This document shows positions 33,895 through 42,094 of a stretch of 64,000 nucleotides of DNA, one piece after another; the stretch's first letter is position 1; every line of letters starts with the position of its first letter. This DNA comes from CAYUYV01 sp050331455 (GTDB taxonomy: Bacteria; Pseudomonadota; Alphaproteobacteria; JAJFIK01): the NCBI GenBank assembly GCA_050331455.1, contig JBHJGV010000016.1, positions 35,394 through 99,393 on the forward strand, given 5' to 3'. The notes beneath the pieces are model-generated. The model was given only the letters and a program-made list of their open reading frames with translations. It was not told where the DNA came from and searched no databases. Made by a program: the position numbers and the translations under genes.

Positions 33895-34662
33895 TCAGTA
33901 TTGCAGCGGGTAGACCAGATGGGTCTGAAAGATGAAATCCCGGTGTGCGCGCAGGAGCGGATCGAAGGCGGCCTTTACCGGGTCCGGCGCCGTTGCATAC
34001 ATCTTGCGCACGAACGGGGGCATCGGATTGACCTCTTCGGGCAACGGTTCCACGAGTTGGGAAAAGCTCGCCCAGTAGATATCCGCGCAGGTTAGCTGCT
34101 CGCCGAACAGATACGGTCGGTCCTTGAGCTTCTGGCTCCACAGGCGGGCCGAGAGGTGGCGCATGATGCCGGCGCAGCGCTCGGCGGACTCGGCCGGGGC
34201 CATGCCCCAGAAGCCATAGGCATTGCGCATGGTGCTGAGGGCTTCGCCCAATGCCTCGTCGGACACGGAGCGATCCGGGAACATGAAGGTCCGCCGGCAC
34301 CAGCCGAACCCGCCTTCGCCGCAGATTTCGTTGGAAAGACCGATGACCTCGACGCGGGCATCAAGATCGGCCGGCAGGAGGGAGTGCTCCGGGGCCAGAC
34401 GTTCCGCAAGCATCAGAATTTCGAGCCAGCCCGAACGGGGGGGCTCGTCATTATAGACCGCGACAGGTGCGTTGCGATGCCCGGTCCAGGCGACAAGGTC
34501 TTCGTTCTGGCCGCCGCCATACTGGGCCACGGGCGTGAAGGGAATGCCCTTCACATGGAAGACGGACTTGGCGGACTCGCTCCAGGGTCCCGGCACGCCT
34601 TTGGTCAGGGCAAGGCGCAAACCGGTCATCGTGCGAGCCTGCGCGGCGTCCACATAGTCCAT
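33895..34662 (-). CDS. Glutathione S-transferase-like protein
   Basis: A 255-residue protein with a thioredoxin-like N-terminal half (the SVFHVKGIPFTPVAQYGGGQ stretch, then RNAPVAVYNDEPPRSGW) and an all-helical C-terminal half with the GST signature RPYLFGEQLTCADIYWASF, where the capping Asp is present. The usual N-terminal catalytic Ser/Cys/Tyr is not obvious. The ATG at 34662 follows GGAGG; the open frame reaches back to 34731 inside the end of the next gene region. Related proteins act in glutathione-dependent detoxification or isomerisation. It follows the serine hydrolase gene by 65 bases on the same strand. Confidence 0.82.
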   Translation of the reverse strand: MDYVDAAQARTMTGLRLALTKGVPGPWSESAKSVFHVKGIPFTPVAQYGGGQNEDLVAWTGHRNAPVAVYNDEPPRSGWLEILMLAERLAPEHSLLPADLDARVEVIGLSNEICGEGGFGWCRRTFMFPDRSVSDEALGEALSTMRNAYGFWGMAPAESAERCAGIMRHLSARLWSQKLKDRPYLFGEQLTCADIYWASFSQLVEPLPEEVNPMPPFVRKMYATAPDPVKAAFDPLLRAHRDFIFQTHLVYPLQY

Positions 34663-34727
34663 ATGGTCCTCCGGTACCGGGCATTCGCCCCGTTTCTCGA
34701 TTGTCTGTTCTTGACGCTCCGGTGGGC

Positions 34728-36110
34728 TCACTTCAAGGCGGCGGCCACCGCGCCGGCAAAATCCACCGCACCGGGATTTCCGCTGTTCGTGGCCCCGAGC
34801 CTCACCACCACAAGGCGCTCATTCGGCATGATGAAGATGTATTGGCCCTGGAAACCCCAGGCATAGAAGGTGCCCTCCGGCAGACGGTCCTGGTCTGCGG
34901 CGCGGTCGTCCGTGAGCCAGAAGCCGGCGCCATAGCCCGTATCGCCGGACACGGCCGTGTGGCGCGTGACATGGGCGATCCACTCCGTGCTGATGAGTCT
35001 TTGTCCGTCCACAACGCCGCCATCGAGGTAAAGCTGCCCGAACCGGGCCCAGTCCCGCGCGCCGGCGAGCATGAAGGACGAGCCAATAAAGGTGCCCTCC
35101 TGATCGGGCTCCATGACAGCCGTGTCCATGCCCAGTGGATGGAACAGGGCATCCTGGATAAAGGCGAAGGCCCCTGCCAGTCCTCCGCCCACGACCTCCT
35201 GCACCCGGTCCATGGCGAGCACGGTGCTGCCGCTCATATATTCGTAATGGCTGCCGCTGGTGTAGACGAGGGGCTGGGCGGATGCGAAGGCCGCCGCATC
35301 GGGCGTCGTGAACAGCATGCGGGAGTTCTCGTCGAACCCGTCATTCCGCTCGGTGAGCTTGAGCCCGCTCGTCATCCGCAAGAGGTGATCGAGGGTGATG
35401 GCCGACCGGGGATCATCCACATTCCGCCACCGGGCAATGGCGCCCGGCGCGTCGACATCGAGCCGGCCCTGATCCACCAGGACGCCGGCCAGGGTCGCGG
35501 TGATGCTTTTCGTCATGGACCAGCCGGGCAGGGGCGTTTGGCCCGTAATGCCCGGAGCGTAGCGTTCGGCAACCAGCCGCCCGTCGTGGAGCACCAGCGC
35601 AGCCAGAGTATTGCGCGGTGCGGCCTCCTCCGGCGTCGCGAACGCCTCGTCGAGCGCCCGGTCCAGGGCCGCCGTGTCGAACGCCTCCGCCCGGTGGGCC
35701 CGGTCGAGGGGCATGGGCGCAGGGTCGCCATTGTCGGCCGCGGCGGACAGGTCGGCGGGCGTCGGCTCAAGAGCGGTACCCGGCTCCAGATGGAGCGTAC
35801 AACCCAAGCGTGGCCGGTGCACGGCCTTGGCCGGATAGAAGCCGCCGATCGAGACGGTGACGGAAGGCTCGGCCTCGTTGATGGTCATGCTGGCGACCTG
35901 TCCCGCCGGCCCCAGCAGCGGTGCCACATAGAGGTCCCAGGCGGTATCGGGATCCAGGTTCGACACGAAGACCAGGGAGCAGGTCTGTTTCGCGGCGATG
36001 CCCGAGCCGGTGGGCAACTGAGACTGCCCGATGGGTGAGAAGTGAACCGCCGCACTCGCACCGAAAATCAACACCGCGAGGGCAATCGCGATGCTTACCA
36101 AACGCGCCAT
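34728..36110 (-). CDS. Serine hydrolase, class C beta-lactamase family
   Basis: A 460-residue exported or membrane-anchored protein: hydrophobic N-terminus (ARLVSIAIALAVLIFGASAA). The active-site motif SMTKS gives the nucleophile Ser and the general-base Lys; YEYMSG is the probable tyrosine motif; AITLDHLLRMTSGL is the usual family marker. The third (KTG-like) motif is replaced by WGFQGQYIF. Such enzymes are esterases, D-aminopeptidases or amide hydrolases rather than true beta-lactamases. The ATG at 36110 has GGGAG upstream. It probably shares a transcript with the GST-like gene. Confidence 0.88.
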   Translation of the reverse strand: MARLVSIAIALAVLIFGASAAVHFSPIGQSQLPTGSGIAAKQTCSLVFVSNLDPDTAWDLYVAPLLGPAGQVASMTINEAEPSVTVSIGGFYPAKAVHRPRLGCTLHLEPGTALEPTPADLSAAADNGDPAPMPLDRAHRAEAFDTAALDRALDEAFATPEEAAPRNTLAALVLHDGRLVAERYAPGITGQTPLPGWSMTKSITATLAGVLVDQGRLDVDAPGAIARWRNVDDPRSAITLDHLLRMTSGLKLTERNDGFDENSRMLFTTPDAAAFASAQPLVYTSGSHYEYMSGSTVLAMDRVQEVVGGGLAGAFAFIQDALFHPLGMDTAVMEPDQEGTFIGSSFMLAGARDWARFGQLYLDGGVVDGQRLISTEWIAHVTRHTAVSGDTGYGAGFWLTDDRAADQDRLPEGTFYAWGFQGQYIFIMPNERLVVVRLGATNSGNPGAVDFAGAVAAALK

Positions 36111-36374
36111 GGGAGGACTCCCGCCACGATAGAAACTGCCGTTGGACGAGGACAATAGGTCATCAAAGCGCAAAGCGCATCCGATTTCCGCGCCGCAACG
36201 GCTCCATGCGGCGCCGGCCCGCCGGGTCAGAGGCGTCGTTGCGGTTCAGGCGCTGGTTCGGGGTCATCCCTCTGTCATACTGAGCAACGGGGGCGCGTTG
36301 CGCGCTTTACCACTCGGATCGGCAGCCAATGACCGGGAACAGCATCCGGCGGCGCAGCAGGGGAGGAGCGGGCC

Positions 36375-37214
36375 ATGGCCCAGGCAACGGCAACCGCAAC
36401 GGCAACGGCAACACGAATGGCGGGCAAGGTGGCCCTCGTCACGGGCGCGGCGAGCGGGCTCGGCCTCGGGGCTGCCATCGCCCTTGCCCAGGAAGGCGCC
36501 ACGCTGGTGATGAGCGATGTGGCGCAGACGGACGGCCGTGCCGCCGCCCGCGCCATCGCGGAGGCGGGCGGCAGGGCGGAGTTTCACGGCCAGGACGTGA
36601 CCTGCGAGGAGGCCTGGGCCGATCTGATTGCGCTGATCGAACAGCGCCACGGAGCGCTCCATGTGCTCGTCAACAATGCCGGCATCGCCATCAACCACAT
36701 GACCCTCGACATGAGCCTGGCGGATTGGCGCCGGCAGATGGCCGTCAATGTGGACGGCGTGTTCCTGGGCTGCAAACACGGGCTTCCGCTCATGGCCCGT
36801 TCCGGCGGCGGCTCGGTGATCAATATTTCATCCGTCGCCGGATTGCGCGGTGCGGCGGGCCTTGCCGGTTATTGCGCCAGCAAGGGGGCAGTGCGCCTTT
36901 TCACCAAGGCCCTGGCCCTTGAATGCGCCGCCGCCGGCAATGGGGTTCGGGTGAATTCCGTCCATCCGGGCATCATCGAAACGCCCATCTGGAACCGGAT
37001 GGAAAATGTCCGCGGCAATCTCCGCGATGCCATGACGCCCGCCGACGGCGCCAACACCGTCGACGTCCAGATGCTGGCGCCGCTGGTCCCCATGGGAACC
37101 GTCGGAACGCCCGCCGACATCGCGGCCGGCATCCTCTACCTCGCCAGCGACGACAGCCGCTATGTGACCGGCACCGAACTCGTCATCGATGGCGGCATGA
37201 CCGCAGGGGGATGA
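36375..37214 (+). CDS. Short-chain dehydrogenase/reductase (SDR)
   Basis: A 279-residue NAD(P)-dependent oxidoreductase of the classical SDR type. TGAASGLG binds the cofactor; NNAG is the central-sheet motif; Ser in NISSVAGLRG, Tyr and Lys in YCASK complete the catalytic set; NSVHPGIIETP follows. An acidic residue in VMSDVAQ after strand 2 suggests NAD preference. The first 15 residues are an Ala-Thr run coded by a six-base repeat; a Met at residue 15 just before AGKVALVTG is an alternative start. The substrate is unknown; the neighbouring enoyl-CoA hydratase gene hints at acyl-CoA or steroid-like breakdown. Confidence 0.92.
   Translation: MAQATATATATATRMAGKVALVTGAASGLGLGAAIALAQEGATLVMSDVAQTDGRAAARAIAEAGGRAEFHGQDVTCEEAWADLIALIEQRHGALHVLVNNAGIAINHMTLDMSLADWRRQMAVNVDGVFLGCKHGLPLMARSGGGSVINISSVAGLRGAAGLAGYCASKGAVRLFTKALALECAAAGNGVRVNSVHPGIIETPIWNRMENVRGNLRDAMTPADGANTVDVQMLAPLVPMGTVGTPADIAAGILYLASDDSRYVTGTELVIDGGMTAGG
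36383..36412 (+). repeat. Six-base tandem repeat inside the SDR gene
   Basis: Five copies of GGCAAC (one reads CGCAAC) at 36383-36412, coding for alternating Ala and Thr. Six-base changes keep the frame, so length variation would only alter the N-terminal tail. Confidence 0.85.
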
Positions 37215-37233
37215 ACGGGGAGGGAAAGGCCGC

Positions 37234-38148
37234 TCACCCCTCCGGATCCACCAGGTTTCCGTGCCCATCGCGGATTTCGGGGCCGAGCACCCGGGCGCGG
37301 CCGTCGCCGAATTTGGCGTCCCGGGCCCGCAAGGTGGCCTTCAGGCCGTTTTCGGCCACCGACGTGCGGAAACCGTCTGCGGCGGCCGTATTGTGTCCGC
37401 GCACGTCGTTTTCGCAAGCCAGCCGCTGGAGGGTGCGTGCGCCCATCAGTTCCAGCCCAAGATTGACGATCCGTTTGTTCGCACTCAGAAGGTCCGGATC
37501 GATCAGGGCGAGCCGGTCGGCCAATTGCTCGACCTCCGCCTCCAGATGCTCCAATGGTACGGCTTTCATCACGAGGCCGATGATCTGGGCCTCGGCGCCC
37601 GTGACCGTATCCCCTGTGAGCAGCAGGCGCTTGGCCCATTGCGGTCCCACATTGTAAAGCCATAAATTGGTGGGCAGCGCCCCCAGATCCCGCGCAGGCG
37701 GGAAACCGAAACAGGCATCGCTCGCGGCGATCACCATGTCGCTCAAGAGGGCGATATCCGTGCCGCCGGCCAGGCAATAGCCATGGACTTGGGCGATGAC
37801 GGGCTTGTGCATGTCGAACAGGGCCATGCGAAAACGCTGCTGACGCTCCAGTTGCCAGGCATCGTCGTCGAGGCGCCGTGCCCCGCGATAGCGGTTCTCC
37901 GCAGACTGAACGCGGCTGACGGGCACCTCTCCGTCCGCTCCGGACAGGTCATAGCCGGCGCAGAAGGCCCGGCCTTCCCCGCGCAAGATCACGCAGTGGA
38001 CATCGAGATTGTTGTCCGCCTCCCAGAGAGCCTCGCACAGCTCCGCCTGCATCTTGACCGATAGGGCATTAAGCTTTTCGGGCCGGTTCAGCGTGATCCG
38101 CGCCCGCCTGTTTTCGACCGTGTAGAGAATGGTTTCAAAGCCGTCCAT
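37234..38148 (-). CDS. Enoyl-CoA hydratase/isomerase family protein
   Basis: Crotonase-fold protein of 304 residues. The oxyanion-hole segments GRAFCAGYDLSG and HGYCLAGGTDIALLSD are intact, and RITLNRPEKLNALS opens the domain. The usual second catalytic Glu region reads FPPARDLGALP, so the exact reaction (hydration, isomerisation, hydrolysis) is uncertain. The ATG at 38148 follows GGGAGGAAC. It converges with the SDR gene, 19 bases apart. Confidence 0.9.
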   Translation of the reverse strand: MDGFETILYTVENRRARITLNRPEKLNALSVKMQAELCEALWEADNNLDVHCVILRGEGRAFCAGYDLSGADGEVPVSRVQSAENRYRGARRLDDDAWQLERQQRFRMALFDMHKPVIAQVHGYCLAGGTDIALLSDMVIAASDACFGFPPARDLGALPTNLWLYNVGPQWAKRLLLTGDTVTGAEAQIIGLVMKAVPLEHLEAEVEQLADRLALIDPDLLSANKRIVNLGLELMGARTLQRLACENDVRGHNTAAADGFRTSVAENGLKATLRARDAKFGDGRARVLGPEIRDGHGNLVDPEG

Positions 38149-38378
38149 CGTGTTCCTCCCGTTGCTTTTGCTAGCCGGTGCCTCGCTTTGCGCCGGGTCC
38201 GCGAGGGACGGGGCGCAGCGGTTCAAGAAGTATGACAGGCAAAACCAGGCGGGCGACAGCCCTGCATGGCGTGCTGGACTTCTACGCATGTGCCCGTTAC
38301 CCGGTAGGGCGCCGGGCTGCCCCCATGGGCGGGCGGGGCACGGGGGCAAACCGAAAAGCAGGAGAAGGGCAGGGCGGT

Positions 38379-38798
38379 ATGGCGATCCAATTGATGATCG
38401 GGATCGGGATGATCGGCGTGACCGCCTATGTCCATGCCTGGGCACTGGCCCTCGCCACGAAGGAACTGAAGCCCATCACACGCTGGGCCAAGCAGAGGCC
38501 GACGCATTTTCGATTGTCCACGGCCCTCAGCGCTTCAGTCGTGGGGGTCATGGCCGCCCATCTGGTCGAGGTGGCGTTGTGGGCGGTGGGGTTTCTCGCC
38601 CTCGGCGTCTTCGCCGATATGGAAACATCCTTTTATTTCACGCTCGTCGCCTACACGACCCTGGGCTTCGGGGACATCATCCTGCCCGATCAACGGCGCA
38701 TCCTGTCCGGCTTCGTCGCCGCCAACGGATTTCTGATTTTCGGCTGGAGCACGGCCTATCAGGTGGATTTCCTCGCGGACCTGCGCAAGGGCTTCTGA
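38379..38798 (+). CDS. Small ion channel protein (potassium-channel pore motif)
   Basis: A 139-residue membrane protein. Hydrophobic segments near residues 3-25, 45-72 and 105-127 flank a pore loop with the selectivity-filter-like sequence TTLGFGD, related to TVGYGD of potassium channels. No cytoplasmic ligand domain follows, so it resembles the minimal Ion_trans_2 proteins. The ATG at 38379 has AGGAGAAGGG upstream; the frame opens earlier without hydrophobic content. It diverges from the enoyl-CoA hydratase gene. Confidence 0.8.
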   Translation: MAIQLMIGIGMIGVTAYVHAWALALATKELKPITRWAKQRPTHFRLSTALSASVVGVMAAHLVEVALWAVGFLALGVFADMETSFYFTLVAYTTLGFGDIILPDQRRILSGFVAANGFLIFGWSTAYQVDFLADLRKGF

Positions 38799-38819
38799 AA
38801 GCCGAGGAAAGCGGCCTCT

Positions 38820-38924
38820 TCACGTGGCGCTGGACTGGACCAGGCGTTTGAAGGTCGCCGGGGTCATATCCATCCAGCGCTGGAACGCCCGGCGAAAGGC
38901 GCGTATTGCGCCATGTCCCACGCC
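38820..38924 (-). pseudogene. Remnant of an AraC-family regulator (C-terminal end)
   Basis: Read on the minus strand, 34 codons ending in TGA at 38820 give AIRAFRRAFQRWMDMTPATF, then KRLVQSSAT, which matches the last helix of AraC/XylS DNA-binding domains (FRRxFxxxxGxTPxxFR). Upstream the frame meets TAA almost at once and the rest of the regulator is not found. It is a decayed gene end. Confidence 0.7.
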
Positions 38925-39033
38925 TTACCCGTCCATTCGCCCCCTTTCGCACAATAAGCCAACGATCCGGCCAAGGCGATGCTGTGCAAAGGGACCGGTC
39001 CGGACCACCAGTCACCCTGACCAAAGCGTCATG

Positions 39034-39083
39034 GGTTCATGGGCATCGGGGGTTCATGGGTATCGGGGGCTCAGGGGCTCAGG
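39034..39083. repeat. 17-bp and 8-bp tandem repeats at the end of the hydrolase gene
   Basis: GGTTCATGGGCATCGGG (39034-39050) is followed by a copy with one change (39051-39067) and by two GGCTCAGG units (39068-39083). The second array covers the stop codon of the alpha/beta hydrolase gene at 39079-39081. Confidence 0.8.
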
Positions 39084-40023
39084 GGGCCTGCGACCCACTC
39101 GACCCCTGTCCGGCCAGAAAGGCGCGGACCGGCCGCAAAGTGCGCTTGGGGGCTTCCTCATGGGGCACATGGCCGAGATCCGGGAAGGTCACGGCCCGGG
39201 CGTCGGGCAAAGCTGCGAGATAATCCTCGGCGTTCTCCACCGGGATCAGCCGGTCCTTCTCGCCCCAGACCAGGAGCACCGGCCGTTTGAGACCCCGCAA
39301 CAGGGGGCGGGGATCGGTCAGGACGGTCTGGCGCAGTCGTGCCAGATTGGCCCCGCGGGCTCCGGGCGCCAGCAGGAGGTCGTAGTAACGGCGGAAGGTG
39401 TCCTCGCCGAGCCGCGAGGGGTCGCCATAGCTGTCCTCCAAGGTCGGGCGCACCAGCCAGGGGGGCAGCACATAGCGCATGAGCGACAGCACCGCCGGCA
39501 CCTCGGCGGGCTCGCCATAGGCAAAGCCACGGCTCGCGAAGCCATCGGGCGCGATCAGCACCAGCCGGTCCACGCGATCGGGATGGCGTGCCGCCAGGGT
39601 CCAGGCGATCCGCCCTCCGATGGAATTGCCGATGACGCTCGCCCGATCAAGCCCCTTGTCATCCATCAGGGCCAGGATGAGTTCGATGGATCGCTCGTCC
39701 GTATAGACACCCGTTGGATCCGGTGGGGACAGGCCCGAGCCCGGCAGATCGAACCGGACGACCCGGAAATCTCCCGCCAACGCCTCGGCCCAGGGCTCCC
39801 AGGTGTGCAGGCTGGCCCCAAAGCCGTGAACCATGATGACCGCCGGCGCGGCCTCCGGCCCGTCATCGCGCACATGAAGGCGCGTGCCCGCGATCTCGAT
39901 CATGTCATCGGGGCTTTGCAGATAAGCCGCCTCAAGGCCAGTCCGTGCCCGATCCGGCGTCCAAAGCCAAAGGCCCAGAAGCCCGAGCGCAAAGACCGCA
40001 ACACTGACAAAAACCGTTTTCAT
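39079..40023 (-). CDS. Alpha/beta hydrolase
   Basis: A 314-residue hydrolase with an N-terminal membrane helix (VFVSVAVFALGLLGLWLW), so probably anchored to the inner membrane or exported. Oxyanion motif HGFGASLHTW, nucleophile elbow GNSIGG, acid GEKDRLIP and catalytic His in LGHVPHEEAP are all present. The fold covers esterases, haloalkane dehalogenases and C-C hydrolases; the substrate is unknown. The ATG at 40023 has GGAGGGC upstream. The C-terminal QGSSGSQAP is coded by the tandem repeat described above. Confidence 0.9.
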   Translation of the reverse strand: MKTVFVSVAVFALGLLGLWLWTPDRARTGLEAAYLQSPDDMIEIAGTRLHVRDDGPEAAPAVIMVHGFGASLHTWEPWAEALAGDFRVVRFDLPGSGLSPPDPTGVYTDERSIELILALMDDKGLDRASVIGNSIGGRIAWTLAARHPDRVDRLVLIAPDGFASRGFAYGEPAEVPAVLSLMRYVLPPWLVRPTLEDSYGDPSRLGEDTFRRYYDLLLAPGARGANLARLRQTVLTDPRPLLRGLKRPVLLVWGEKDRLIPVENAEDYLAALPDARAVTFPDLGHVPHEEAPKRTLRPVRAFLAGQGSSGSQAP

Positions 40024-40422
40024 GCGCCCTCCAGAAGGATCAGTGCGAAATTCCCCATCGCCGTTGACCAGCATGCCGCCCCGGCAGGATTTTTTCAATT
40101 CCTGTACGGACCAATAAGGGCCCGGCGCGGAGTGCGCCCATGCGTGTCCGAGGGTCAATCCAAGGGTCCCGGTCGAGGGACACGAGGCCCGTCCCACCCA
40201 TAAGCGCCTGCCATATCTGTCTTTTCAAGGCGGATTTTGCACGGGTCTTTATCTCGCCTAACATGAAGAGCTGGAGGGTGAAACGGCCGCGAAAGGGGCC
40301 ATCGACGCCATGGGGCAACGCCATGGGGTCGGATTCGGTTTTGGGACGTTTGCCCTCCCAAAACGCTGAAACCAAATGGAAATGTCCGCGACCAAGACGG
40401 ACGATGAGGGAGACGTCACAAG
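40024..40422. other. Divergent intergenic region
   Basis: About 400 bases between the divergently transcribed hydrolase and GPH-type transporter genes. It must hold both promoters. I see no clear gene, terminator or operator in it. Confidence 0.5.
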
Positions 40423-41838
40423 GTGAGCAATACAATGTCGGCGGCAGCTGAAGGCCGCGCCGAGGAGCGCTCCGTGCTCTCGCGCGCCACGATCAGGACC
40501 CATGGGGCCATCGGCATGCCGATCTCCATGCTGGGCTATCCCCTCGCCATTTGGATTCCGGCCTATTATGCCGGCGAACTCGGCGTGTCCATCGCGGTGG
40601 TGGGCTTCTGGATCATGATTGGTCGGTTTACGGACGTCTTTACCGATCCTCTGGTCGGCATCTGGTCGGATCATGCCCGCACCCGATGGGGCCGGCGCAA
40701 GCCCTTCATCGTCATCGGCGTCCCGGTTCTGGTCATCGGCGTCGCCATGTTGTTCTGGCCGTCTTATATCTGGGGCGACGGCCAGATGAGTTCGATCTAT
40801 CTGTTTGTCTGGATCAGTGTGGTCTGGTTGGGCTGGACCTTGATTTATATTCCGTATACCGCATGGGGTGCGGAACTTTCGCCGGATTACGATGAACGCT
40901 CGCGCGTTGCCGCCTGGCGGGAAATTTATTACCTCGTCGGCCTGTTCGTGGCCGCTGCCGTGCCCACCATTGTCGAATTTTTCGTCAATCCCGGGGAAGG
41001 ACGCCTGCGCCTGATCGCTTTTTGGATGGGCATGGTCGTCGTCGTCGCCATGCCCCTGGCCGTCGCGCTCGTGGTCAGCCGGATTGCCGAGCCGGCCCCG
41101 ACACCGCGGAGCACCATTCCGCTGGGCCGCGGGCTCCTCATGATCGCGGAAAACCGGCCCATGGTGATCGTGATGCTCATTCTGCTGATTGCCTATGGCG
41201 GTGAAGCCTTCCGCAATGCGCAATCGGTTTTCTTCATGGGGGATGTGATCGGCGTGCAAAATCGGGGGGCCGTCTATCTTGGGTATTTTGTGGTCGGAAT
41301 TTCCGGCATTCCCCTATGGCTGGCGCTGGGTAAGAGCCTGGGCAAACACAAGGCGCTGGGCATCTGTCTGATCGGTGTTGCCGGGGTTTCGACGGCAAAC
41401 TTCTTCCTCCGTTTCGGTGATGTGACCCCGTTCGTGATTTTGTTCATGCTCAAGGGGCTGTGCTTCGGGGGCCTTCTCATGCTTCCGCTGGCGATGGTGG
41501 CCGACGTCATCGACGAGGATCAGGTTCGCACGCGGGAGAACCGGGCCGGCACCTTCTTTGCCCTGACGGGATTGTTGCGCAAGCTGTCCTACGCCCTCGG
41601 GTCGGGCGGCGCCCTCATGATCGTGGGCCTGTTCGGCTATGATCCGTCCCTCGGCGCCGGCAACAACACGCCCGAAGCCCTGTTCTGGGTGCAGTTCAAT
41701 TACACTCTCGCGCCCGCTTTCTTTTTCCTCATCGCCGTTATCCTGCTCTGGTTCTATCCCCTGACCCGGGAGCGCCAGGAGGAACTGCGCATGTTGATCG
41801 AACGCCACCGCGAGGAACGGCTGAGACGGGAAGCCTGA
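40423..41838 (+). CDS. MFS transporter of the GPH (glycoside-pentoside-hexuronide:cation) type
   Basis: A 471-residue transporter with twelve predicted helices. The loop DPLVGIWSDHARTRWGRRKPF between helices 2 and 3 and the YIPYTAWGAELSPDYDERSR stretch are typical of the MelB/GPH family, whose members move sugars with Na+ or H+. The GTG at 40423 is used here; an in-frame ATG at 40435 preceded by AAGGTGA is equally plausible. Catabolic partners are not adjacent, so the substrate is unknown. A long hairpin follows its stop. Confidence 0.88.
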   Translation: MSNTMSAAAEGRAEERSVLSRATIRTHGAIGMPISMLGYPLAIWIPAYYAGELGVSIAVVGFWIMIGRFTDVFTDPLVGIWSDHARTRWGRRKPFIVIGVPVLVIGVAMLFWPSYIWGDGQMSSIYLFVWISVVWLGWTLIYIPYTAWGAELSPDYDERSRVAAWREIYYLVGLFVAAAVPTIVEFFVNPGEGRLRLIAFWMGMVVVVAMPLAVALVVSRIAEPAPTPRSTIPLGRGLLMIAENRPMVIVMLILLIAYGGEAFRNAQSVFFMGDVIGVQNRGAVYLGYFVVGISGIPLWLALGKSLGKHKALGICLIGVAGVSTANFFLRFGDVTPFVILFMLKGLCFGGLLMLPLAMVADVIDEDQVRTRENRAGTFFALTGLLRKLSYALGSGGALMIVGLFGYDPSLGAGNNTPEALFWVQFNYTLAPAFFFLIAVILLWFYPLTRERQEELRMLIERHREERLRREA

Positions 41839-41853
41839 TGCACTGACGCACAA

Positions 41854-41905
41854 AAGATCTGCCGCCTGTTGGAGTGAGTCGAAGACAACAGGCCGCTCTG
41901 ATCTT
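41854..41905 (+). terminator. Long bulged hairpin after the GPH transporter gene
   Basis: AAGATC plus GCCGCCTGTTG (41854-41871) pair with CAACAGGCCGC plus GATCTT (41886-41905), giving a stem of about 17 pairs with one mismatch and a bulge. It starts 15 bases after the stop and runs into TTGTT. A terminator is the simplest reading. Confidence 0.6.
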
Positions 41906-42094
41906 TGTTGCATTTGGGAAATGTGGGCACCGGTTGTTCGCCGGGAAAGTGCTTTGCGGTCACTCATGGACTGAGGCTCGCTGCTTTTGAGCGCTTGCCG
42001 GCCGAGGGCGGCGACGAAGCCTTTGATGGCTTCCTCGCCGTCCTTGCGCACCGGATTGGCCCCGGACGGTTCGCATTGCTCCGGAGCCTGACCG

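Noticed and set aside
34728..36110. True beta-lactamase (antibiotic resistance)
   Set aside because: The Ser-x-x-Lys motif is present but the third motif is not KTG-like and the protein has a long unrelated N-terminal region; a general serine hydrolase is the safer call.
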